A program made the position numbers and the translations under genes. The notes under the pieces were generated by a model. That model had not been told where the DNA came from. It made no database searches and was given only the letters and a program-made list of their open reading frames with translations. Source: Paenibacillus naphthalenovorans (GTDB taxonomy: Bacteria > Bacillota > Bacilli > Paenibacillales > NBRC-103111). From it: DNA of 64,000 bases. Numbering within the stretch: position 1 is the first letter of the stretch; every line of letters begins with the position of its first letter. This document shows, one piece after another, positions 52,955-62,081 of this stretch. Where the stretch lies: positions 124,001 through 188,000 of the forward strand of contig NZ_FNDY01000007.1 in the NCBI RefSeq assembly GCF_900099895.1, read 5' to 3'.

Positions 52955-53716
52955 ATGTATATTTTAGAAGCAACTAAAATTCACAAAAGCTATGGCAATA
53001 AATTCAATAAACAAGAAGTGTTAAAGGGATTGGACATTCGTGTGCAAAAAGGAGAATTCGTCAGCATTATGGGAGCATCCGGATCAGGAAAAACGACATT
53101 GCTCAATGTTCTTTCCTCCATTGATCAAGTTAGTCAAGGAACAATAAAAATTGAAGGAAAAGACATTGTAGCCATGAAAGGAAAACAACTGGCTGAATTC
53201 CGGAAAAAGCATTTAGGTTTTATTTTTCAAGAATACCATTTACTCGATACACTGACAGTGAAAGAAAACATCCTGCTGCCTTTATCGATTACAAAAACAG
53301 CAAAAAAAGATGCCGAGCACAAATTTAAAGAGCTGGCAACCGAACTGGGCATTTATGAGATCAAAGACAAATATCCGAATGAAATTTCCGGCGGCCAAAA
53401 ACAGCGGACTTCAGCAGCCCGAGCATTTATTCATGAGCCGAGCATTATTTTCGCCGACGAACCAACAGGTGCACTTGATTCCAAATCCGCATCTGATCTG
53501 TTAAACAAACTGCAAGAATTAAATCAAAAACGAAAAGCTACCATTCTTATGGTCACCCACGATCCGGTCGCAGCAAGCTTCTCAAGCAGAGTCATTTTTA
53601 TTAAAGACGGGCAGATGTATACACAATTAAATAAAGGTGAAGAATCAAGACAAACGTTCTTTCAAGATATTATGAAAACCCAAGGTGTATTGGGCGGGGT
53701 GCAGCATGAGCATTAA
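52955..53716 (+). CDS. bceA: BceA-type ABC transporter ATPase
   Basis: A 253-residue ATPase with Walker [10 protein letters not shown], the [17 protein letters not shown]-loop, signature [16 protein letters not shown] and Walker [24 protein letters not shown] precedes the ATG at 52955. With BceB it gives resistance to bacitracin-type peptides by freeing the lipid target. Confidence 0.95.
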   Translation: MYILEATKIHKSYGNKFNKQEVLKGLDIRVQKGEFVSIMGASGSGKTTLLNVLSSIDQVSQGTIKIEGKDIVAMKGKQLAEFRKKHLGFIFQEYHLLDTLTVKENILLPLSITKTAKKDAEHKFKELATELGIYEIKDKYPNEISGGQKQRTSAARAFIHEPSIIFADEPTGALDSKSASDLLNKLQELNQKRKATILMVTHDPVAASFSSRVIFIKDGQMYTQLNKGEESRQTFFQDIMKTQGVLGGVQHEH

Positions 53717-55640
53717 ACAATTTATATTTCGTAATCTGAAAAAAAATCTAAAAAATTACTATCTTTATGTCTTTGCCTTAATTTTTACCGTTGCCCTTTA
53801 TTTTGCCTTTGTCACATTGCAATATGACCCGTCAATGGAGGCAACAAAAGGCTCGATTAAAGGTGCCGCTGCCATTCGAACAGCATCCGTATTACTTGTT
53901 GCCATTGTGACCATCTTTCTCTTATATGCCAATAACATCTTCATTAAACGGCGCAGCAAAGAAATTGGCTTATTTCAATTATTCGGCATGACAAAAGGCA
54001 AAATATTCTCCATTCTTACTGCCGAAAACTTTATCCTTTATTTCTGTTCCTTATTCATTGGAATTTTTATCGGATTTGCCAGCTCCAAATTATTGACCAT
54101 GGTTTTGTTTAAAATTACAGCTGTGGATACCATTGCAGCACTTACCTTTTCATCACAAGCCTTTATACAAACAGTGATTGTTTTTATTGTGATCTATATC
54201 TGTATCATGCTCATGAATTATGTATTTATTAAAAAGCAGAACATTTTATCTTTATTTAGAGTTACTTCAACAACAGAAGTGAAAAAAATATCCCTGCTTG
54301 AAATGATGATCGGGATTTTCGGTATTCTATTCATCATTTCAGGCTATTATCTTTCGTCTAAATTATTTGATGGCGACTTTACATCTACGAAAGAGCTTTT
54401 CCTTGCCATGATCTTTATCCTAGGGTCTGTCATTATCGGCACATACTTATTTTATAAAGGGACGGTTAGTTTTATTTTTTATCTCATTAGAAAAAAGAAG
54501 GATGGTTATTTAAATATTCATGAGGTATTATCTTTGTCATCCATTATGTTTCGTATGAAGTCCAATGCCTTGTTATTAACCATCATTACAACCATATCTG
54601 CCCTGGCCATTGGTTTGTTATCTTTAAGTTATATTTCATACTATTCGGCTGAAAAATCTGCTGAACATAATGTCGCTGCCGATTTTTCGTTGACGAATAC
54701 CGAAGATGCAGAGCAATTTAAAGAAGAATTAGATGCAAATCACATTCAATACAGCGAAAAAGTGATAGATGTCATCCAAATAAATGCCAATGTAGGGCAA
54801 ATATTGGATGCAAATGTAGATGGATTAAACGTTGATCCAAATGTAATGACACTTCCGGTAATCAGTGATCAAGACGTTGAAACCATCGATCTGTCTCCAG
54901 ATGAAACTCTTTTTACCGGTTATTATGATTTGCTGCAAAAATTTATGCCACTGAAAAGTTCCGGTCAAATCGAATTCAAAGGACAGCATGAAGTCATACC
55001 GCAGAAATATTTAGGTTTAAAGAAGGAATACCTCATTTCATATTATTTCACAAGTGGCGGCCTGCCTGTTGCCATTGTGGACGAATCCATATTTCAGCGA
55101 TTATTGAAGGATCTCGACCCGGCGATTCAAAAAAAATCATCCATTTATATTGGCATTAATATTCAAGATGAAACAAAGATTGAAGAAGCGAATGAGATTT
55201 ATCAAAAAATGACTTTTAATGGTAATCATGATTCACAGCTTGCCATGAGCAATCATCAGAAACAAACAATGGGGATTATCATGTTTACCGTTGGCTTTTT
55301 AGGCTTAACTTTCCTCATTACATCCGGTTGTATCCTTTATTTTAAACAAATGGATGAGAGCGAAAACGAAAAATCCAATTATACCATACTAAGAAAGCTT
55401 GGCTTCACACAGGGGGACTTGATCAAAGGAATTCAAGTAAAGCAAATCTTTAATTTCGGAATTCCTTTAGTCATGGGGCTGCTTCATAGCTATTTTGCAG
55501 TCCAATCGGGATGGTTTTTATTTGGCACAGAGGTTTGGACACCGATGATTATGGTTATGGTACTATATACCGCATTATATTCAATTTTTGGAGTACTGTC
55601 CGTCCTCTATTACAAAAAGGTCATTAAACAAGCACTTTAG
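53706..55640 (+). CDS. bceB: BceB-type ABC transporter permease
   Basis: A 644-residue FtsX-type permease, the usual length for BceB. Ten membrane segments are visible: one, three, then two more before a large outside domain (about 320-520), then three or four at the C-terminus. It also carries the signal to BceS. The ATG at 53706 overlaps bceA by 11 bp. Confidence 0.95.
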   Translation: MSIKQFIFRNLKKNLKNYYLYVFALIFTVALYFAFVTLQYDPSMEATKGSIKGAAAIRTASVLLVAIVTIFLLYANNIFIKRRSKEIGLFQLFGMTKGKIFSILTAENFILYFCSLFIGIFIGFASSKLLTMVLFKITAVDTIAALTFSSQAFIQTVIVFIVIYICIMLMNYVFIKKQNILSLFRVTSTTEVKKISLLEMMIGIFGILFIISGYYLSSKLFDGDFTSTKELFLAMIFILGSVIIGTYLFYKGTVSFIFYLIRKKKDGYLNIHEVLSLSSIMFRMKSNALLLTIITTISALAIGLLSLSYISYYSAEKSAEHNVAADFSLTNTEDAEQFKEELDANHIQYSEKVIDVIQINANVGQILDANVDGLNVDPNVMTLPVISDQDVETIDLSPDETLFTGYYDLLQKFMPLKSSGQIEFKGQHEVIPQKYLGLKKEYLISYYFTSGGLPVAIVDESIFQRLLKDLDPAIQKKSSIYIGINIQDETKIEEANEIYQKMTFNGNHDSQLAMSNHQKQTMGIIMFTVGFLGLTFLITSGCILYFKQMDESENEKSNYTILRKLGFTQGDLIKGIQVKQIFNFGIPLVMGLLHSYFAVQSGWFLFGTEVWTPMIMVMVLYTALYSIFGVLSVLYYKKVIKQAL

Positions 55641-55653
55641 TATAGTAGATAAT

Positions 55654-55685
55654 AAGCTCCGGGCCAAAAGGCACTGGAGCTTTTT
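55654..55685 (+). terminator. Terminator of the bce operon
   Basis: AAGCTCC / GGAGCTT with an inner GCC-AAAA-GGC stem, followed by TTTTTC, 13 bp after the bceB stop. Confidence 0.75.
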
Positions 55686-55701
55686 CTTCACCAAATCAGA
55701 A

Positions 55702-56250
55702 TTAGTAATGGCTTTCTTCAGCAGCCATGGCCACTGCTTTGGTTTCATGAACTGTTCCAAAAGGATGCTGAGGCGGCGCGTAGATCGAGTAAAGCTTAAG
55801 CGGCCTGTTACCTATGTTCCTTACATTGTGCCATGTTCCAGCGGGAATCATGATCGCATAGCCATCGTAGACTCTTTCTTGAAAGTTCAATTCTTCTTTG
55901 CTTTTGCCCATCTGGACAAGACCCTGGCCTTCTTCAATTCGCAGAAATTGATCGACTGTCGGATGAATTTCTAAACCGATATCTTCCCCGACATTGAGAC
56001 TCATCAAGGTAACTTGCAAATGCTTTCCTGTCCATAAAGCCGTACGGAAGGTGGTGTTTTGCTTAGCAGCCTCTTCAATATTAACGACAAACGGCTTAGT
56101 TCCATAATCTTTTAATTTAACGTTTCTATAGTACGGATTCCTGTGATTATTCCAATGATTATTGCTCGAATTGTAGTAAGGATATCCGTTATAACTCCAG
56201 TAATACACTGGATTATACCATTGACCGTATGGCTTGTGATACACGCTCAT
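55702..56250 (-). CDS. Cupin-domain protein with a Tyr/Asn-rich N-terminus
   Basis: A 182-residue protein. Residues about 65-170 form a cupin barrel with metal-type residues in GLEIHPTVDQFLRIEEGQG and MIPAGTWHNVRNIG (His, Gln, Glu, His). The first ~45 residues are low-complexity and rich in Tyr, Asn and Trp (YWSYNGYPYYNSSNNHWNN), as in spore coat proteins. The start is the ATG at 56250; a GTG at 56244 has better spacing from AGGAG. A spore-surface role is plausible; no reaction can be named. Confidence 0.8.
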   Translation of the reverse strand: MSVYHKPYGQWYNPVYYWSYNGYPYYNSSNNHWNNHRNPYYRNVKLKDYGTKPFVVNIEEAAKQNTTFRTALWTGKHLQVTLMSLNVGEDIGLEIHPTVDQFLRIEEGQGLVQMGKSKEELNFQERVYDGYAIMIPAGTWHNVRNIGNRPLKLYSIYAPPQHPFGTVHETKAVAMAAEESHY

Positions 56251-56405
56251 TCTCCTCTCATAAACCATTGCTCTTTTTATCATTCTATGCTGTTGCCCAT
56301 TTATAGGTAACTCATGTGCAAAAAGTGGGCACAAGATCCTGTATCCGCACGAAGATTAGACCGAAAGCCATTTTGGGGCTAAATTTCGCCGTTAATTGTC
56401 CCAAT

Positions 56406-56451
56406 AAAAAATCGGCGAACAATGACGATTAAGATTCGTCACCATCGCCGA
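56406..56451 (-). terminator. Terminator of the AraC-type regulator gene
   Basis: Nested stems TCGGCGA / TCGCCGA and TGACGA / TCGTCA, followed on the minus strand by six T, 54 bp after the stop. Confidence 0.75.
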
Positions 56452-56504
56452 CATGAGGGCTCTGCTCATGAAATAGCTATATATAGGGTCTTGCCCTTAA
56501 TTAT

Positions 56505-57377
56505 TTATTTTTTCAATACCGGTATCCATATTTCGCTTTTAAAAGTAGGTGAAGTGATATCCTTACTCTCATTCCACAAAATTTCCGGTCCCTTTGCCAG
56601 CTCATAGCTTGCAGAAGGAAACCATTCGGAATAGATGCGTCCCCAGACATTCTGTAATGTATCGGGAAACGGTCCGACAGCTTCGAATACAGCCCAAGTT
56701 GAGGCGGGAACCTCCAGCTGAGCCAGGTGATCCGGACACTCCTTGGTTGTAGCCACGCCAATATAATGGTCAAGCTCCCCTTTTTCCTCCATCCGGCCCT
56801 CGGAAAAATTCGTGGATGCTTGTAACAGCCCCAAAGGCTCAACATTCGAAAGCTTCTTAAGCTGATCGATGGCTTCCTCATTTAAACTTTTAAACATCGA
56901 TGTAATCTCCGGATTCACTCCGTTAAATATGATGGGAACCCTTTTCATGATGCCTACTATACGAAATGGTTCTTTCTCTACGATACGATAGTTCATGGCA
57001 CTTCCTCCTTGAATGGATAATTGAAAGGTCATGCGCGGATAGGCTTTTAATAATGAGCCCTGATGTTTGGCCGCGGAAGGCGGAATACCATGCAAGCCCT
57101 GAAAGGCCCGGGTAAAAGCATCTGCCGAGTTGTACCCGTATTTTACCGCCGCATCAATCACTTTGATGTCACTGGTTTGAAGCTCGAATGCTGCAAGCGT
57201 AAGGCGTCTTCGGCGGATGTATTCCGACAGCGTTATGCCCGCAAGAAATGAAAACATTCTTGAAAAGTGGTATTCCGAGCAATAAGCCAGCCCTGCCGCT
57301 TCCTTTAGGTCTATTTCGCCAGTAAGGTTTTCTTCGATGTAGTTTAAGGCTCTATTCAAGTTTGCAAGCAAATCCAT
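56505..57377 (-). CDS. AraC-family regulator with GyrI-like effector domain
   Basis: A 290-residue protein. The N-terminal two helix-turn-helix units ([20 protein letters not shown] and [20 protein letters not shown]) are of AraC type. The C-terminal ~155 residues are a GyrI-like/BmrR-like small-molecule domain beginning [26 protein letters not shown] precedes the ATG. Such regulators often control drug-efflux or detoxification genes. Nothing next to it is an obvious target. Confidence 0.9.
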   Translation of the reverse strand: MDLLANLNRALNYIEENLTGEIDLKEAAGLAYCSEYHFSRMFSFLAGITLSEYIRRRRLTLAAFELQTSDIKVIDAAVKYGYNSADAFTRAFQGLHGIPPSAAKHQGSLLKAYPRMTFQLSIQGGSAMNYRIVEKEPFRIVGIMKRVPIIFNGVNPEITSMFKSLNEEAIDQLKKLSNVEPLGLLQASTNFSEGRMEEKGELDHYIGVATTKECPDHLAQLEVPASTWAVFEAVGPFPDTLQNVWGRIYSEWFPSASYELAKGPEILWNESKDITSPTFKSEIWIPVLKK

Positions 57378-57728
57378 TCATATGACCTCCCTTTATGAAC
57401 AGCATAACAGAAGCCGGATGCACCTATCCGATAATTCATGCACGGTTATGCAGGGTTTTCTCTTCAAAATGTTACGATATATTTATCTAGCCGATGGGCT
57501 AAAAGAAACCCTCGTACTCGGGTATTATCTGTAATTATCTTAGACCCAATTCTTCTTATGCAAGCTAACGAAGGTAAAATGGGAGTACCCTGGCTTCCTC
57601 AGTCCGTTTCTCCGTTGTTTTAATGACTCCAGATGACGCAGGGCCGAAGGAAGGTTAATATAAAAAAAATCCGTATCGATTATGATACGGATCCGTAACG
57701 ATTATAATAAGTTTTTTTCTTAACTGTC
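57378..57728. other. Intergenic region, lctP terminator only
   Basis: 351 bp between the AraC-type gene and lctP. The only feature recognised is the lctP terminator near 57662-57692. No gene or RNA element was seen in the rest. Confidence 0.5.
57662..57692 (-). terminator. Terminator of lctP
   Basis: ATCCGTATC / GATACGGAT with a 6-base loop and eight T on the minus strand, 37 bp after the lctP stop. Confidence 0.85.
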
Positions 57729-59453
57729 CTAATAGGAAGGAATCATCCATGGGAACACGTAGGCTTGCAGCATGACCAAAATCCCCATTAATGCGGCCAA
57801 AGCGATACTATGGAAAAAGACCGCCCGGAAAATAGGTCCTACAGCATTTGCCCCTTCCGTTCGATTTTCATAGCAAGCTGCAGTTGCCACGACAATGCTT
57901 TGGGCATCAATCATTTTCCCCATAACTCCGCCCGTTGAGTTAGATGCAGCAATAAGAACAGGATCAAGCCCTAGTTGTTTCGCGGTTATGGTCTGCATAC
58001 TTCCAAATAATGCATTGGAAGAAGTATCGCTCCCCGTCAGAAATACTCCGAGCCATCCGATCATGGCTGCAAAGAATGGGTAAAAAACACCTGTTTTGGT
58101 AAAGGCTAACCCAAGAATCGCATCTAAACCTGAATATCGCGTCGTATAACCTAAACCTAATACCAATGCGATTGTAATTAAAGGCGTTTTCATCCGTTGC
58201 GCCGTCCTTACGACCGATTGTTTCCATTGGTCTTTGCCCAAGCGGAGGAAGAGGCCGCTGAGTACTGCCGCAAAGAACACCCCTGTTCCTGCTGCAGAAA
58301 GCCAGTTAAAGTTATAAATGGCGGCTTCAGGAACGGTTTCCGTTACAAGCGGCGGGCCGCGGAATACCAGTTTATCCAAAAAGGGCACCGGGATGGCATA
58401 TAAGGATTTAATTCCAAAAAGATGGATTGAGTTTAATAAATTTTTCCATTGCGGAAGTCCCCACAAGAACACGAAAAGCGTAAGAATCGCCCAAGGAGCC
58501 CAAGCCTTTGCTACTTGTCCGGATGTATACAAAGATGTTTGCTTTTCTAACGATTGGATTTCTTCCTCTTCTCCAGGAAGATAAAATTTGTTTTTCGGCT
58601 GCCATACTTTAAGAAGCAGCACTAAGGCGATCAATGAGATAATCCCAGCAATGATATCGACCAGCATGGGACCGACATAGTTTGAAACGGCGAATTGGGT
58701 GATGGCGAAGCTGGCACCCGTTACCACAATGGCCGGCCAAATCTCCCAAACCTGTTTCCACTTCCCCTTATGCATGAAAACCATGGTAGCAATCAGCCAA
58801 AACGGGACAAGAATCGAGAAAAATGGAAGCTGTCGCCCAGCCATCGCAGATAAGGCCATTTCAGGTAGCCCGGTGACATTGGCCAGAGTAATGATGGGGG
58901 TACCCAAAGCTCCATAAGCGACGGGTGCCGTGTTAGCGATTAGACACAGGACAGCTGCCACCAAAGGGCGAAATCCAAGCCCGGCCATCAGGGCCCCTGC
59001 AATGGCTACGGGAGTGCCGAACCCTGCCGCTCCTTCAATAAATGCCCCGAAGGAGAATGCAATGAGGAGTGTTTGAATACGTCTGTCCGAAGAAAGTTGA
59101 ACTACAGAAGATTTGACAATGTCGAATTGGCCGCCCACTAATGTAATCGTATACAAAAACATTGCCGCGACAACAATCCAGCCAATTGGCATCAATCCAA
59201 AGAACGATCCATAGCCAAAAGCGGCTATAGCGGATGACACCGGCATATCTACCAGCCAAATCGCCATGAAAACGGTTACAATTGCTGCTATCAAAGCTGC
59301 CTTGGGTGCTGAAATTCCATAATGCTTTTTGCCCAATTTATCTTTATGGGGATGCAGGGCCAACAGATACAATAAAGTTAAAATGGGTACGGCTGCTAGC
59401 AGAGTAGATAAAAAGGCATTACCTATCGGATCATAGTGCTGATGAAATTCCAA
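57729..59453 (-). CDS. lctP: L-lactate permease
   Basis: A 574-residue transporter of the LctP/LldP family with about 13 helices. Family features include AAGFGTPVAIAGALMAGLGF, PVAYGALGTPIITLANVTGL and TGSDTSSNALFGSMQTITAK. It starts with TTG at 59453 behind AGGAGGGG. It imports lactate, and in some species glycolate, with protons. The LytST-type system 2 kb away could regulate it. Confidence 0.93.
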   Translation of the reverse strand: MEFHQHYDPIGNAFLSTLLAAVPILTLLYLLALHPHKDKLGKKHYGISAPKAALIAAIVTVFMAIWLVDMPVSSAIAAFGYGSFFGLMPIGWIVVAAMFLYTITLVGGQFDIVKSSVVQLSSDRRIQTLLIAFSFGAFIEGAAGFGTPVAIAGALMAGLGFRPLVAAVLCLIANTAPVAYGALGTPIITLANVTGLPEMALSAMAGRQLPFFSILVPFWLIATMVFMHKGKWKQVWEIWPAIVVTGASFAITQFAVSNYVGPMLVDIIAGIISLIALVLLLKVWQPKNKFYLPGEEEEIQSLEKQTSLYTSGQVAKAWAPWAILTLFVFLWGLPQWKNLLNSIHLFGIKSLYAIPVPFLDKLVFRGPPLVTETVPEAAIYNFNWLSAAGTGVFFAAVLSGLFLRLGKDQWKQSVVRTAQRMKTPLITIALVLGLGYTTRYSGLDAILGLAFTKTGVFYPFFAAMIGWLGVFLTGSDTSSNALFGSMQTITAKQLGLDPVLIAASNSTGGVMGKMIDAQSIVVATAACYENRTEGANAVGPIFRAVFFHSIALAALMGILVMLQAYVFPWMIPSY

Positions 59454-59586
59454 GAAATATCCCCTCCTAATTATTATAGTTTACATATATGAGACATCTT
59501 TTTTGTTTAGCACATGCAAAACCGTCAGAATATTAATTCTATTCATAGGGTCTCTAGTTACCCTTTGCTTTTAAATGAACATTAAA

Positions 59587-59610
59587 ATAAGCCGTCCAAT
59601 GACGGCTTAT
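59587..59610 (-). terminator. Terminator of the mef-type gene
   Basis: ATAAGCCGTC-caat-GACGGCTTAT with TTTTAAT after it on the minus strand, about 110 bp beyond the stop codon. Confidence 0.6.
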
Positions 59611-59720
59611 GATTGGCTATGTTCCTTTGTTGTCTTCTTCTTGCACGTTTTTTTGCAGGAGGATTATATCTAGTCATTCTAATGGTTTTACCGCAAAACA
59701 TCTGATCCATTTACTTTGGG

Positions 59721-60956
59721 TCACTGCTCTGACTCTTGCGGGTGATCCAGTTGTTTCATTGCCGGAATGAACAGACAAAGCACCGCAAGCCCGATCATCA
59801 TGATACCTGTTAGCATAAACCACCGATTCACACCGATCTGATCCGCAAAAACACCCGAAATGACCAAGCCAAGGGGCATGGCCAGAGCCATCACGCTCCC
59901 AAACAATCCAAACACTCTCCCCAAATACTCCGGCTTAATCTTTTCCTGGAATAATGCGATCTGCACACCATTATAAAATGGCCCGGAAAAACCCATCATG
60001 GCGCAGCATGCCATAAAAGCGATGAACCCGCTGGTGGGCAATAATCCTGCAATGGATAAGGCAGCCCCCATAACAAATATGGAGGTGATGATCGTAAGAA
60101 CCCGCTTTTTGAAGCCTCCCCATGCGCCAAGCAGCAAACCGCCTACCAGCATGCCTACAGCAAAAATAATTTCCGCGGCGGATGCATGTTTGATCGTTCC
60201 CCCGAAATAATCCATTGTCATTAGAGGAAATAACGCATTGATAGGCATAAAAGCAAAAATGTATATCCCGCCAACCCAAAGAAGAGCCACCAAGCCTTTA
60301 TGATGCTTCAACGCATCATATCCTGCTTTCAGTTCTTCCGCAAATCCGCTTTGTGCAGCGGACTCCTTGGCTTCCGGCTTCGGAATTGTAATCATCGCGA
60401 CCGCAATGCAAGCGATCATCGCACCTAAAACATCGAGCAAAATAACAGCATTCAGATCCCACATCGAGTATAAAAACGCTGCTGCCGCCGGACTTATAAT
60501 ATAGCTGGCCGATTGCAAGGACTGACTGTATCCAGCGCATTTGGCCAATTGTTCCTCCGGTACGATCAAAGGCGTTGTCGCATTGAGTGCAGTGGAATGA
60601 AAAGCCGTACCTATACTGCGAATAAACAGTACCATCATGATCACCCAGACAGGCAGTTCCATATAGAAAGCAACGACGGCCAAAGCCGCAGCTGCCGCCG
60701 CAATGATCATATCAGCCACAATCATTACTTTTTTGCGGCTCCAACGGTCGACCAAAACACCAATCATGGGTCCCCCAAGCGCTTGAGGTAAAAATCCAAC
60801 CAGCGTTGCCATGGAGAGCACCATGGCCGAGCCCGTTTTTTCGGTCAGATACCAAATCATCGCCATTTGAAGAATAGCACTGGTAATCAGTGATACAGCT
60901 TGCCCCGTCCATATGGTGAAAAAACGACGTTTCCAGTTTGCTTTTTGATGATTCAT
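59721..60956 (-). CDS. mef: Mef-type macrolide efflux MFS transporter
   Basis: A 411-residue major-facilitator protein with 12 helices. Its N-terminus (WTGQAVSLITSAILQMAMIW), RSIGTAFHSTALNATTPLIV, LAKCAGYSQSLQSASYI and the later EKIKPEYLGRVFGLFGSVMA closely match streptococcal MefA along the whole length. MefA exports 14- and 15-membered macrolides by proton antiport. The gene has a promoter, a leader peptide and a terminator upstream, so attenuation control by ribosome stalling is likely. The ATG at 60956 is behind GAGGAG. Other substrates cannot be ruled out. Confidence 0.88.
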   Translation of the reverse strand: MNHQKANWKRRFFTIWTGQAVSLITSAILQMAMIWYLTEKTGSAMVLSMATLVGFLPQALGGPMIGVLVDRWSRKKVMIVADMIIAAAAAALAVVAFYMELPVWVIMMVLFIRSIGTAFHSTALNATTPLIVPEEQLAKCAGYSQSLQSASYIISPAAAAFLYSMWDLNAVILLDVLGAMIACIAVAMITIPKPEAKESAAQSGFAEELKAGYDALKHHKGLVALLWVGGIYIFAFMPINALFPLMTMDYFGGTIKHASAAEIIFAVGMLVGGLLLGAWGGFKKRVLTIITSIFVMGAALSIAGLLPTSGFIAFMACCAMMGFSGPFYNGVQIALFQEKIKPEYLGRVFGLFGSVMALAMPLGLVISGVFADQIGVNRWFMLTGIMMIGLAVLCLFIPAMKQLDHPQESEQ

Positions 60957-61007
60957 ATTTTATTTCTCCTCGCATTTTTATTGGTTGTTTATTGATTTTT
61001 AGGCAAT

Positions 61008-61052
61008 AAAAATGCAGGCCTTAAGTCCACATGTACGGGCTTCGGTCTGCAT
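61008..61052 (-). terminator. Leader terminator (attenuator) of the mef-type gene
   Basis: ATGCAGgCC / GGtCTGCAT with an inner AAGTCC / GGGCTT stem and TTTTTATT after it on the minus strand, 52 bp before the mef start codon. Confidence 0.75.
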
Positions 61053-61149
61053 ACCAATGAAAAGGCATAGAGAAATAAAAGGCATAAGCTGATTAAAGCC
61101 AATCCTTCACCTATCCATGTTTGATCCCATTCATTAAAATAAGCACGAC

Positions 61150-61186
61150 AAAAAAGCCCATAAAATATGGAAAAATCTGCTTTTTT
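61150..61186 (-). other. Hairpin just after the mef leader peptide
   Basis: AAAAAAGC / GCTTTTTT with an inner CCATA / TATGG, starting 10 bp after the leader-peptide stop. It is placed to be opened or formed depending on ribosome position. Confidence 0.5.
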
Positions 61187-61195
61187 ATTGCCGTC

Positions 61196-61219
61196 TTATC
61201 TTAAGCGAACGGAATGCAT
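61196..61219 (-). CDS. Leader peptide MHSVRLR upstream of the mef-type gene
   Basis: A seven-codon frame ATG CAT TCC GTT CGC TTA AGA then TAA, with GGGAGG 11 bases upstream. The Arg-Leu-Arg end is the known macrolide-stalling motif: the leaders of ermD (MTHSMRLR) and mefA (MTASMRLR) carry the same end. A macrolide-bound ribosome should stall here, favouring read-through of the terminator at 61008-61052. Too short for standard gene finders. Confidence 0.75.
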   Translation of the reverse strand: MHSVRLR

Positions 61220-61253
61220 GGATAAGCTAACCTCCCTTATAAAAATCGCTATT

Positions 61254-61283
61254 ATCCTAACATGAGATATGGTTATTTGTCAA
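61254..61283 (-). promoter_or_regulatory. Promoter of the mef leader
   Basis: TTGACA (61278-61283), 18 bases, TAGGAT (61254-61259) on the minus strand. The predicted start is near 61247, just before the leader peptide. Confidence 0.6.
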
Positions 61284-61339
61284 TTCGCTATCCGTGGTCA
61301 GCTTGGGAGCGGGTTGTCTTCGCCGCAGCCGCAAACAAG

Positions 61340-62080
61340 TTAGAGCTTCATAATACTTTTAAATTCTTTTATTTTTCCTCTGCTTACTGGAACCTTTGTG
61401 CTGTTGGCGTCATTCATCTTTACTAAATACGTACTGTTAAACCAGGGAATGATTTCCGTTATGAATTTTAGGTTGATCATATAATTTCGGTGAGATCGAA
61501 AAAAATAACCCGTTTCATATAAAACCAATTCCAATTCATTGAGAGACATTTCGCACTTTTCTATGGAATCTTTAGTGGAAATGTATAATTCTTTGTCTTT
61601 GACAAACGCAAAAGTGATTTCACTTACTTGAATCGGTTTTATGATGTTGTTTTTCCGTATACAAATATGACCTTCGAGCACTGGCGGCGCTTTTTCCAAT
61701 TTAATTTTTGTCTTGGCTTGAAGAGATTTCACTTTTTTGATGGCATCGTCCAATCTGGATTCCGATATAGGTTTTGTCAGATAAGCGATAGCGGGCGTAT
61801 TAAAAGCTTCCAACGCATGTTCATAAAAAGCGGTTGAAAAAATAATGAACGGTGGATGAGTCATTTGATTTAACCTCTTGGCGAAATCCAAGCCATTCAA
61901 CTCCGGCATTTGGATATCCAGAAAAAGCAGATCAGGCTCGTCGCTAATCACTTTGGAAAGGGCTTCAACGGGATTGTGATGGATCGAGACAATTTGAATA
62001 TCGATATATTTTTGAAGCAGGAATGCCAACTCGGAACAAATAGCGGGTTCATCATCCACAATGATGGTTTTGATAAACAA
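61340..62080 (-). CDS. LytTR-type response regulator, TTG start
   Basis: A 246-residue regulator. The receiver domain shows the DDEP pocket, phospho-Asp in LLFLDIQMPELNGLDF and IIFSTAFYEHALEAF; the C-terminal LytTR domain shows GYFFRSHRNYMINLKFI and VPVSRGKIKEFKSIM. It starts with TTG one base after the kinase stop. It is the partner of the LytS-like kinase. Paralogues control lctP-, pyruvate- or lrgAB-type genes in Firmicutes. Confidence 0.9.
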   Translation of the reverse strand: MFIKTIIVDDEPAICSELAFLLQKYIDIQIVSIHHNPVEALSKVISDEPDLLFLDIQMPELNGLDFAKRLNQMTHPPFIIFSTAFYEHALEAFNTPAIAYLTKPISESRLDDAIKKVKSLQAKTKIKLEKAPPVLEGHICIRKNNIIKPIQVSEITFAFVKDKELYISTKDSIEKCEMSLNELELVLYETGYFFRSHRNYMINLKFITEIIPWFNSTYLVKMNDANSTKVPVSRGKIKEFKSIMKL

Positions 62081-62081
62081 G

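Noticed and set aside
60991-61165. Open frame in the mef leader reading YFNEWDQTWIGEGLALISL
   Set aside because: It has no start codon with a ribosome site and overlaps both leader hairpins. It may be a chance frame or decayed coding sequence.
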